From NCBI GenBank assembly GCA_044869805.1, contig JBIOXV010000072.1, positions 1 to 64,000 on the forward strand: a DNA stretch of 64,000 bases, in the 5' to 3' direction. Under the pieces are notes generated by a model. That model did no database searches. It was not told the DNA's origin and saw only the letters and a list, made by a program, of their open reading frames with translations. This DNA comes from CAWDVR01 sp044869805 (GTDB taxonomy: Bacteria; Acidobacteriota; Thermoanaerobaculia; Multivoradales; SZUA-115). Shown here one piece after another: positions 8,791-17,700 of this stretch; positions within the stretch are counted from its first letter, which is position 1, and each line of letters opens with the position of its first letter. The position numbers and the translations under genes are program-made.

Positions 8791-8828
8791 AAGCAGCGGG
8801 GCACACCCCACATGGAAGGAGCGACGCG

Positions 8829-9482
8829 ATGAAGCGAACCCACCTCTGCCTCCTGCTCCTGATCCTGGCCCTGGCGGCGATCAGCACCCCGGCCTCCGCC
8901 GCGACGCCCCCGCAGCCGCTCGCCGGCCCCACGGCTCACAGCGGCCTCGAGCCTGCCGAGCTCACGCCCGTCCTGAGCAGTGCGCTCTCGATCTCCGGAG
9001 CTCGCAAGGCGCCTCGCGTCGAGATCCTGGCCCGCGACCTGGGCGCGACCGGCCCCGAGGCCCTGGCCTCTCTGCTCAACGCAGACGGGACCTCGGCCGC
9101 GGACCTCGGCGCCACGCTGGAGCGCCGTCGCCGGGTGGGTCGCGATGGCTTCGAGGTCCTTGCGTTGCGGCTCGCCCCTCCGGCCAGCCGGCCTACGGAG
9201 GGCAGCTACCTGCTGAGGATCGCGGTCACTGACCTCGCGAGCGGCCGACCGGTCATCAGCACCACGCCCGTGCGGGTGAACGCCAAGGGCTTCATCTCGG
9301 CCTTCTTCCCCGAGTACGACCCTGCCTTCTGGGACTTGAACAGCAACGCGGTTCGCCGCGCCGGCAACTGGCGCTACGGCATGCCGACCGAGCTGTGGAA
9401 CGGGGGCTACATCGTGTGGGACGGCACCGACGCCTACGTCGCCTACCGCCCCGGCTCGAGCGCCAACCCGGTCGAGTTCTGA
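8829..9482 (+). CDS. Exported protein of unknown function
   Basis: This 217-residue protein has a clear Sec signal peptide (Lys-Arg, then a Leu-rich core, with cleavage near ASA-A at about residue 25). I do not recognise the mature part. It has a helical first half and an aromatic, Trp/Tyr-rich beta end (WDLNSNAVRRAGNWRYG, YIVWDGTDAYVAYRP). The ribosome site GGAAGGAG is strong. It stands alone behind a sigma-54 promoter, so it is probably made only under a specific signal. Its last 40 bases overlap the 3' end of the convergent CRTAC1-type gene. Confidence 0.7.
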   Translation: MKRTHLCLLLLILALAAISTPASAATPPQPLAGPTAHSGLEPAELTPVLSSALSISGARKAPRVEILARDLGATGPEALASLLNADGTSAADLGATLERRRRVGRDGFEVLALRLAPPASRPTEGSYLLRIAVTDLASGRPVISTTPVRVNAKGFISAFFPEYDPAFWDLNSNAVRRAGNWRYGMPTELWNGGYIVWDGTDAYVAYRPGSSANPVEF

Positions 9483-11359
9483 GAGCCTGCATTCGGCGGG
9501 GGCTCCACCACCCTGACCTGGTCGATGGCCACGTCCGGCACGATCTGCTGGGTGCCGTCGGGCCAGGTCACGGTGAGGGAGTCGACCTTGGCCACCGTGC
9601 CGAGGCCAAAGGTGACTGGAAGCTCGACCTGCGAGAGGTAGCTCCTGGTGGGCATCACCTGGCGGCGCTGGGTGACGCCGCCGGCCGTGAGCTCGACCCA
9701 GGCGCCGATCGCCTCGCGGTTGGGTGCCTTGCCGTGGAGCTTGACGCGCAGCCAGTGGTGACCCGTGGCCTGGTCGTTGCGCAGCACCAGCGGGCGGCCC
9801 CCCACTTCGGTCAGCACCACGTCGAGGTCGCCGTCGCCGTCGAGGTCGGCGTAGGCCGCGCCGCGCCCGACGATCGGCCGCGCCAGGTCGCCGGTCGAGG
9901 CGTCGGGCACCAGCACGTAGGCCTGGGGCGCCTCGGGGCCCGCGTTCCAGAAGAGCTGCGCCGACTGCCGGTACTGCTGGCTGGGGTCGACCTTGTTGAT
10001 CTCCTCCTCGAGGTGGCCGTTGGCCTGCAGCAGGTCGAGGCGGCCGTCGAGGTCGTAGTCGAAGAGGAAGAGCCCGAACTTCAGCACCCGGCGGCTGGGA
10101 GCGCCGATGCCGGTGCCGATCGCCTCGTCGACGTAGAAGGTCGGATCGCCCTGGCTCAGGTAGACCGAGGTCATCTCGTTGGCGAAGTTGCCGATCATGA
10201 AAGTCAGGGTGTCGTCGTTGGCGAAGTATCCGGAGTCGATGCCCATCGCGCCGGTGGCGTTGCCGTCGCGATCGTAGGCCAGGCCGTAGAGCTCGCCCAC
10301 CTCCTCGAAGGTGCCGTCGCCCCGGTTGTGGAAGAAGAACTTCCGCACCGTGTCGTTGCCCACCAGCAGGTCCATCCAGCCGTCGCGGTCGACGTCGATC
10401 GGCGCCAGCCCCAGGCCCTTGCCCATCGGCCGGCCCAGCGCCGTGTCGATGACCTGCACGCCGGCTTGCTTCGAGACATCGGTAAACGAGCCGTTGCCCT
10501 GGTTCTGGAACAGGTAGCAGTGGGAGCCCTGGTAGTTCTGCGGCGGGCCGTAGGCGCGGCCGATGCCGGTCAGCCGGAAGTCCTGCTCGAAGTCGATCTC
10601 CCGCGACCACTGGACGTAGTTGGTCACGAACAGGTCGAGGTCGCCGTCGTTGTCGGTGTCGAGGAAGGCGGCGCCGGTGGACCACTGCCCCGGCGAGCCC
10701 GCCACGCCGGCAGGCCCGGTGACGTCGCGGAAGCTGCCGCGCTCGTTCTTCAGCAGCCTGTTGGTGCCCACGGCGGTGAGGTAGAGGTCGCTCCAGCCGT
10801 CGCCGTCGTAGTCGCCCACGGCCACACCCATGCCGTAGAGCTCGAAGTCGAGCCCAGCCTGGCGCGAGACGTCGGTGAAGCGACCCTTGCCGTCGTTGGC
10901 GTAGAGCGCCGAGGTGTGCCGGCCGCCTCCGTCCTTGGCGAAGGGCCAGCGCTTGCCGTTGACGAACAGCAGATCCTGGTCGCCGTCGTTGTCGTAGTCG
11001 AAGGCGGCGAGGCCACCGCCCATGGTCTCGGGAAGCAGCTTGTCGCCGTAGGCACCGTTGAAGTGCACGAAGCTCACCCCCGAAGCCGCGGCGACGTCGG
11101 TGTAGCGGACCTCGGGCAGCGTCGCCTCGCGCACCACGGCGCGCGGCGCCTGCTTCTCGATCCCTTTCTCGGGCGCCGCCTGCGTCGGCCGGCGCGAGAC
11201 GAACACCGCCCCCGCGATCACCGCGGCCAGGGCCACGATCACCAGCAGCGACCAGCGGAAGGCGCGGCCGATGACCGCGTCGTCCTCGGCGACCAGCTCG
11301 TCGCTGTCGACGCCGGCTTCCTCCTCCGCCCTCACCACGCCCGCTCGCTCCTCGCTCAT
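9443..11359 (-). CDS. FG-GAP/VCBS propeller protein with ASPIC/UnbV domain (CRTAC1 type), membrane-anchored
   Basis: The protein has 638 residues. A single membrane helix (about 35-55) anchors a large extracytoplasmic part. At least six calcium-binding FG-GAP/VCBS blades follow, each with a D-x-D-x-D-G loop and an N-x-G-x-G-x-F-x-D-V strand (for example FDYDNDGDQDLLFVN and GDYDGDGWSDLYL). The C-terminal ASPIC/UnbV region ends with VTFGLGTVAKVDSLTVTWPDG. The family's biochemical role is unknown. It is often said to mediate adhesion or surface complexes. The ATG overlaps the stop of the cytochrome gene by four bases, so the two proteins are probably made in step and may form one complex. Confidence 0.9.
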   Translation of the reverse strand: MSEERAGVVRAEEEAGVDSDELVAEDDAVIGRAFRWSLLVIVALAAVIAGAVFVSRRPTQAAPEKGIEKQAPRAVVREATLPEVRYTDVAAASGVSFVHFNGAYGDKLLPETMGGGLAAFDYDNDGDQDLLFVNGKRWPFAKDGGGRHTSALYANDGKGRFTDVSRQAGLDFELYGMGVAVGDYDGDGWSDLYLTAVGTNRLLKNERGSFRDVTGPAGVAGSPGQWSTGAAFLDTDNDGDLDLFVTNYVQWSREIDFEQDFRLTGIGRAYGPPQNYQGSHCYLFQNQGNGSFTDVSKQAGVQVIDTALGRPMGKGLGLAPIDVDRDGWMDLLVGNDTVRKFFFHNRGDGTFEEVGELYGLAYDRDGNATGAMGIDSGYFANDDTLTFMIGNFANEMTSVYLSQGDPTFYVDEAIGTGIGAPSRRVLKFGLFLFDYDLDGRLDLLQANGHLEEEINKVDPSQQYRQSAQLFWNAGPEAPQAYVLVPDASTGDLARPIVGRGAAYADLDGDGDLDVVLTEVGGRPLVLRNDQATGHHWLRVKLHGKAPNREAIGAWVELTAGGVTQRRQVMPTRSYLSQVELPVTFGLGTVAKVDSLTVTWPDGTQQIVPDVAIDQVRVVEPPPNAGSQNSTGLALEPGR

Positions 11360-14334
11360 CGACGCAAGCCCCCCTCTTCCGTCGCCGCTTCCTGGTGAGC
11401 CAGGCGCGGCTGCCCTGCCCCCGCCGTGGCCTCGCCGGCGGCGGCCTTGACGTCCTTCGGCAGTGGCTTGACCTCGTAGCGGGCGGCGCGGCGCTCGCCC
11501 CCCGGCTCGGCGTCCTGGAGCTCGTAGGCTCCGGGGCGCGCCAGATCGTAGATCACGATCGCCTCCGCCGCGTGGTTGGCCGCCGGGTCCTTGCGCCGGG
11601 CCTCGGCCACGGCGAAGTCGCGGGCGTTGTCGTCCGGCTTGTACCGGCGGTGGAAGGCCAGGTGCTGGTCGGCCAGCTTGGTGTCGCCGAGCTGGCGGTA
11701 GAGCAGCGCCAGGTTGTAGTGGGCGGCCAGGTCCTCGGGCTCGAGAGTGAGGGTGCGCTCGAAGTAGCCTACCGCCTCGCGCATCATCTCCTGCCTGCGC
11801 GCGGGGTCGCGCTCCGCCTTGGCGCGCTCGAAAATCGTCTGCCCCAGCTCGTCGAGCAAGCGGTAGTCCTGGCTGAAGTCGAACTCTCTCTTCCGGGTCA
11901 CGGCGTCGTCCAGCTCGAGGATGCTCTCGAAGTCGGCGATCGCCTGGTCGAGGTAGCCGTTCTGCTTGTTGACCACGCCCGTGAACCACGCCACCGACCA
12001 GGAGGGCGCCGGAGGGTCGAAGCTCGCGGCGCGCGCCAGCGCGGCGATCGCCTTGTCCTGCACCGTGCCCTGGGCGATGTAGACGCGCGCCAGGTTGAGC
12101 GGGCCGTCCGGCCGGCCGAGCTCCTCCACCTTGGTGAACGCCTCCTCCGCCTGGCGCAGCTCGCCCTTGCTCTTGCCGCCCTTCAAGAGCAGGGCGATGC
12201 CGTAGTCGTTCCAGCGTTGCCACACGAGCTCGGGGGGAACGGGCGGCTTCTGCGGTTCGGCGAAGGGCGCGCCGGTGACCGGGAAGGTCACGCGGTCCAT
12301 GGCCAGGGTGAGGATCGGCAGCTCGTTGACGTAGCCCTCGCGCTGCTCGAGCTTCTTGGTCACCTGCCGCATGTAGGTGGTGTCGAATTTGCGGTACTGG
12401 AGCCGCGCCTCCACCGTCACCGGCTCGGAGACGTCCTCCGGCAGCTCGAGCAACAGGTGCACCACATCAGCAGCGCCCGGCGGGATCTGGTGGTTGTAGA
12501 GCGGCACGAAGATGTCCTGCGGGTTGCGGCGATCGATACGGTTGCCCTTGCGGTCGAGCATGTAGACGTTGACGAAGTGCGACCAGGGGTCGACCTCGTT
12601 CGCCGGCCCCAGGCCGCCGCTCCTGCCGATCACGCGGCCGCCCGAGAGCACGCGCACGTCCACCCACACCTCGTTCGAGTCCACCGTGCCCTGGGTGAAC
12701 TGGTGGCCCATCTTCACGGTGCGGACCACCGCTTCGAGCAGGTAGGCCCTGCCCGGCTCCAGGGTCGGCACCTCGGGACGCAAGGGCGCCGTGAGCGGGC
12801 CGTCGATGGCGCCGCCGCCCTTGACTCCGAAGAGGTCGAGGCGCATCACGCCCTCGTTGAAGGCGCGGTGGGTCTCGATGGCGTGCGCGGGCATCTCGAG
12901 CAGCGCCGGGATGGCAGTGTTGGCGCCCGGGAACTGGTGGTTGTGGATCTTGCGCGTGCCCGAGGCGTCGAAATCGCGGGCCGCGAACTGCTCCGAGGGC
13001 GAAAGCGGCATGTGGCAGCCGGAGCAGTTGTGAGTGGCCTTCTCCGGGTAGTAGAAGGAGAGCACGCCGTGGCCGGAGACGCCGGAGAGCAGGTAGGCAT
13101 CGTAGTGGTTCTGGCCGCGCAGCCACTTGTAGCTGTTGACCTCGGGCGGCAGGTGCACCTTGTGGCAGGTGCTGCAGAACTCCGCCGAGCGGTGCAGGGG
13201 CTTGAGGAACGTCTTCTTGTGGAAGTCCGGCTTGGCCTTGATGAGCTGCTGGTTGACCCAGAACAGGGTCTCGTTGTCGCTGAACGCGAACGGGTAGTGG
13301 ATCGGCTGCTCGATGGTGTAGTCGGCGTTGCCGCGCACCGAGTTGACGTGGGTGATCGAGTGGCAGACCGTGCAGGTGATCCCCGCCTGGCCGGCGGCGC
13401 TCCGGCGAGCGAACTCGATGTCGTTGAACGCCGGGTCGTCGAACTTGCCGGAGTAGAAGACCACCGGGTCGTGGCAGCCGGCGCACCAGCGCGAGGCCTG
13501 GATCGAAACCTTCTCCCGCGTCTCCTGTACCGCGAAGAGGTAGGGCGGGTTGTTGAACGAGCTCACGCGGTGCACGCTGTGCTCCCAGCCGCGGTAGCTG
13601 TCGGCGTGGCACTTGAGGCAGTACTCGTCGTTGTCGAGCACCCGCTCGGGGATGAAGTCGCCGGTCGCGGTCCTGGCCAGCGAGGGAAAGAAATAGCGCT
13701 CGCCCGAGACCGGCCCGACGACGTTCCAGCTCCGCGGGTCCTGCGCCTGCCAGATGACCAGCACCACGGCGAAGGCGGCCGCCACCGCGGCCCAGCGCAG
13801 GCCCACCCGCCAGCGGATCTTGCGCCCGGCCAGGCGGTGCAGCACGAACAGCCAGGCGGCGACGACTGGCGTCGCCACGTGCGCCCAGTAGGCGAAGGAC
13901 CGCACCTTGGGGTCCTGGACCACGATCACCCCTTCGAGCCGCGTCAGCACGATGCCCGAGGCGAGCAGCACCAGGGCGGTCGAGAACAGCGCGTAGCCCA
14001 TGTACACGGCGCGTCGGTTCGGCCGGTTGTGGGCGTTCTTGATGTGCAGGATGCCGAAGACGACCACCGGCACCACGATCAGGGCCCCCAGCACCAGGTG
14101 CACCAGGAACATGTTCATGTAGAACCAGTTCTGGTACACGCTGCCAGTCCACCACTCGAGGAGAGAGACTCCCAGCAGGTACGCGGAGTTCACGCCCAGC
14201 AGGGCGAAGAGGCCGAGCACCACGCCCAGGACCACCTTGAGGCGCGGGCCGATCGCCGGCACGTACTTCCTGCGGCGCGGCGCGGCCGCGTCGGGGATCG
14301 CGGCGGTCGAAGCGGGACGATCTTCCAAACTCAT
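11356..14334 (-). CDS. Membrane-anchored pentahaem cytochrome c with TPR tail
   Basis: The protein has 992 residues. About five N-terminal membrane helices (residues 33 to 196) include several His that could bind haem b. Five CxxCH haem c sites then follow at 239-243, 284-288, 321-325, 387-391 and 437-441, in a cytochrome c554/NrfB-like pattern, with many extra His for distal ligation. After a beta-rich middle part, TPR-like helical repeats span about 690 to 900, ending in an Ala/Gln-rich tail. It could carry electrons from the quinone pool to a periplasmic partner. The donor and acceptor are unknown. It is the first gene of a two-gene unit with the CRTAC1-type protein. Cytochrome c maturation genes are not in the window. 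Confidence 0.9.
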   Translation of the reverse strand: MSLEDRPASTAAIPDAAAPRRRKYVPAIGPRLKVVLGVVLGLFALLGVNSAYLLGVSLLEWWTGSVYQNWFYMNMFLVHLVLGALIVVPVVVFGILHIKNAHNRPNRRAVYMGYALFSTALVLLASGIVLTRLEGVIVVQDPKVRSFAYWAHVATPVVAAWLFVLHRLAGRKIRWRVGLRWAAVAAAFAVVLVIWQAQDPRSWNVVGPVSGERYFFPSLARTATGDFIPERVLDNDEYCLKCHADSYRGWEHSVHRVSSFNNPPYLFAVQETREKVSIQASRWCAGCHDPVVFYSGKFDDPAFNDIEFARRSAAGQAGITCTVCHSITHVNSVRGNADYTIEQPIHYPFAFSDNETLFWVNQQLIKAKPDFHKKTFLKPLHRSAEFCSTCHKVHLPPEVNSYKWLRGQNHYDAYLLSGVSGHGVLSFYYPEKATHNCSGCHMPLSPSEQFAARDFDASGTRKIHNHQFPGANTAIPALLEMPAHAIETHRAFNEGVMRLDLFGVKGGGAIDGPLTAPLRPEVPTLEPGRAYLLEAVVRTVKMGHQFTQGTVDSNEVWVDVRVLSGGRVIGRSGGLGPANEVDPWSHFVNVYMLDRKGNRIDRRNPQDIFVPLYNHQIPPGAADVVHLLLELPEDVSEPVTVEARLQYRKFDTTYMRQVTKKLEQREGYVNELPILTLAMDRVTFPVTGAPFAEPQKPPVPPELVWQRWNDYGIALLLKGGKSKGELRQAEEAFTKVEELGRPDGPLNLARVYIAQGTVQDKAIAALARAASFDPPAPSWSVAWFTGVVNKQNGYLDQAIADFESILELDDAVTRKREFDFSQDYRLLDELGQTIFERAKAERDPARRQEMMREAVGYFERTLTLEPEDLAAHYNLALLYRQLGDTKLADQHLAFHRRYKPDDNARDFAVAEARRKDPAANHAAEAIVIYDLARPGAYELQDAEPGGERRAARYEVKPLPKDVKAAAGEATAGAGQPRLAHQEAATEEGGLRR

Positions 14335-14724
14335 CGGCTGACTCCAGACCAGCGGTGGCGTTCAAGCCCTCGAAGGAACAGTACCAAAGTGGCAAGAAAC
14401 GTTCCCGCGGGACAATCCGACGCTTGTGGCCGCAAGTGTCGCGCCGGGTGGCAGTTCGGATCCTGGCTCGCATCGACCGCGCCGCTGACTCATAGGACAC
14501 GCTCATAGAAGGCACGCGAGCACAGGTCCGCTCGTTCCGTGCGCCCGCACCATCCAGCCAGGACAGCCTCTGCCTCGCGCCTGCCACAATCCGCCTGCGG
14601 AATTCCTCCCTCCTCCCATATCCGGTGCACAAACCGTTGGTGGAGTGACGCCCGTGCCCGATTTCGAAGCTCCCGGCCGCATACAATCGCGCCGCTCTTC
14701 CTTCTCCGGAGGTTTCCATCAGCC
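14335..14724. other. Intergenic region between divergent operons
   Basis: These 390 bases between the cytochrome gene (minus) and the giant secreted protein gene (plus) hold no convincing reading frame. A TACAAT box at 14682-14687 could be a -10 for the plus-strand operon, but I find no good -35. Short AT-rich patches near 14380-14400 could serve the cytochrome side. I see no terminator, RNA gene or repeat. Confidence 0.6.
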
Positions 14725-17700
14725 ATGGTACACCGTCGCGGTGTGTCGCTTGGCCGGTCAGCCGGCTTCGCAGCTCTCCTCGTCGCCTGCCTCGGGCCGG
14801 CGGCTGGAAAGACCCCGGACCCGAGTGCTCCGCTGCCCGCGGCCGGCCTCGCCCGCGAGGTGCTGCCGGCCGCCGGCAGGCAGGAGACTCTGCTCTCGGT
14901 ACCCCGCTTCGGCCGCTGGGCGGTGACGGTCGAGAGCGACCAGGCGAGCGGCCTCCAGCTCGTCGACCGCATGGCGGGTGCCACGACGATCGCCGGCGCC
15001 GTGGGCGCCGAGAACGGACGGCTGGACCTCTTCCTCGACCGCGGCGAGTACCGGCTGGTGGTCCATGGCCACGAGCAGGCCCGGGGCGAGGCCCGCCTCG
15101 TCGCCCACGCCTTCACGGAGCGGTCGCCGGAGGAGGCGCCACAGCTCGTCGAGCTCCAGCCTCTGGCCACCGACCTCGGAGACTTCGAGCAGCGCTCCTA
15201 CTGGCTCCCCATCGCCGAGCGGCGCCGGGTGGTGATCGAGGCGGCCGGCCGCTACCTCGGGGACCTGCGGCTGTGGCAGGACGGCGCCTGGCTGGTGGAC
15301 GCACAGCCGGCGGTCCATGTGATCGAGCCCGAGGCCGGTAAGCCGATGCGCCTCTGCCAGTTGAGCGCCGAGCTCGGCCCGGGCCTCTATCGGCTGACGG
15401 CCTACGGCGGGGCGCCCCAGCCCTGGTCGGTCGACGGCAGCGACCGCCCGCTCCACCTGCGCTATGGGATCCCCACCCTCGCCGAGGCCGCGCGCCAGCG
15501 CTTCGTGGCCAGCCCCTTCGGCAGCGATCGTTTCCTGGTGCCCGGCGCGGCCAACTACTTCCGCCTCGAGCTGCCGGAGCCCGGCCTCGCTTCGCTCATG
15601 GTGGGGGACTTCGACCCCGGGCAGCCGTTCGCGGCCGGCGACCGCAGCCAGGACATCCAGCGCGAGACGCTGCCGCCGGTGGCCGAGCTGCGTGCCGCGG
15701 AGGATGCCGACGGCATGCGCCTGGTCACCGTGCGCGCGGCGCCGGGCCAGCCCTACCTCTTGCAGCACTTCGTAAGCCGGCGATACGCGAGCTTCAACGG
15801 CCGCGGTGACTACTGGATCGGGACCGTGCACTCCGGCCACCCCGCCGACTCGGTGGACGCCACGGGCGTCCTGGTTGTGCACCGCCCCGGGCAGAGGCTG
15901 GCCGAGCTGGTCGCCGCGCAGGCGGTGGCGATCGGCGGCGAGGCGCACTGGGCGCGCCGCACCAACGTGCTCGAGCGCTTCAACCTCTTCGTCGAGGTGA
16001 AGGAGAGCGGAGGCTACACGCTGCTGTCGCGGGGGGTGAAGGTGCGGTTCCGACTGCAGCCGTTCCTCCTCAGCCGGGCGTCCGGCTACGAGGCACCGGC
16101 CTTCCGCGACGCCGGGGCGGTGTGGGACCTCGACCCGGGGCTCTACGAGCTGGCTGTCGAGCCGATCGAGAAGGGGATCGCCGATCTCGATCTGCGCCCC
16201 GCAAGCTGGCTGGACCGCGTGGTGGGGACCTTGCTGCCCGGCACCCCGGCGGCCGCGGAGGCGCCGCTCGCGACGGTGCGCCTGCCGGTCGCGACGCTCG
16301 ACCCGCAGGCGGAGTACCAGCTCTATCTCAACCAGCAGCCGGGGGTCGAGGCCGGCGTGGTGCTGCGCCCCCTGCCGCTCGACCTCGCCGCCTCCCTGCC
16401 GCTCTCGGCGCGGCCCGGCGAGGAGGCGGCGGTGCCCTTCGCCGCCGCCGAGCGCGGGCGGGTGGTGGCGGAGGCCGATGACGGCACGCTCCTGGAGGTC
16501 GCCGTGGACGGCGGCGAGTGGGGGCGCGAGAGCTGGGTGGAGGCCGGCGCGCACACCGTCTCGGTGCGCCACCAGGGCGCGGCGACTGTGGTCTATGCGC
16601 TGCGCTTCGAGCCGCAGTCGAGGCTCGCGGCCGGCTCGCCGCCTCCGCTCCCCGGCGAGTTGCTCGGCGGCCTGCCGAGCTTCCCTCAGCTCGTCGCCGG
16701 CGAGCCTCTGTTCCTGGACCTGGCGCGCGGCGAGGCGGCCACCTTCCTGGTGCACGCCGAGGAGCCCGGGCTGTACCGCGTGGAGTCGACCGGCCTCCTG
16801 GCCACCGCCGGCAACCTGCGGACCCGGGTAGTCGCCTCGCTGGCGCGCGCCGCCAGCAACGGCGTGGGGCGCAACTTCGTCATCCAGCGCTACCTGGGCG
16901 AGGGGGACTACCAGGTCACGGTCACCGCCAAAGGGCGGAGCGCCGGCCACCTGGGCGTCGAGCTCACCCACACTCCGCTCACCGACGGCGGCTGGCTGAC
17001 CTCGGGAGTCCCCGCCCGCCGCGTGGTCGAAGTGGGCGAGGCCGTGGCCTACCGCTTCCGCCTCCCCAAAGCGGGCCGCTACCACCTCTCCTCGATCGGG
17101 CTCGGCCGCACCTTCACCGCGCGCATCGAGGACGCCGAGGGCTGGCCGGTGGCCCAACCCGAGGCCCGAGCCGATCTGACCCGCGAGCTCGCGGCCGGCG
17201 AGTACCGCTTCATCGTCCTGCCCTCGACCGTTCCCGCGCGCCACGTGACCGTGCTCGAGCCGGTGCCGGAGCCGCTGCGCCTCGCCGGCCACGGCCCGCA
17301 TCCGCTGCCGCTGTCGGCGAACCTCGAGCATCTGTGGCTGGAGCCTGAAGCAGCCGCCCCGCGCGAGCCGGACCGCTGGCTCTTCTCGCTGCCGGCCGCG
17401 GTCGAGGCGACGATCGTCCTCGACGGCGAGATGGAAGGCGACCTGCTGCGCTCGAGCGCCGCCCGGGCGAGCGAACCAGAAAGGGTCGCCTACCTGCCTC
17501 CCGGCCGCGGCTTCTCCGGCCGCCTGCCGGCCGGCGACTACGAGCTCGCGGCCCGCTCCAGCCGAGTCAACAACCGCGTCTCCTACCAGGTCGGCGTCTG
17601 GCCGCGGGAGCTGGTCGACGGCCCGAGCCGCCAGCTCGAGGCGCCGGGGGAGCTCCCGCTCGCCGTCGGCCGCGACGCGCTGGTGGAGATCTCCTCCTTC

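Noticed and set aside
14645..14724. Clear sigma-70 promoter for the macroglobulin operon at the TACAAT box
   Set aside because: No acceptable -35 element at 16 to 18 bases, so it is only mentioned within the intergenic region.
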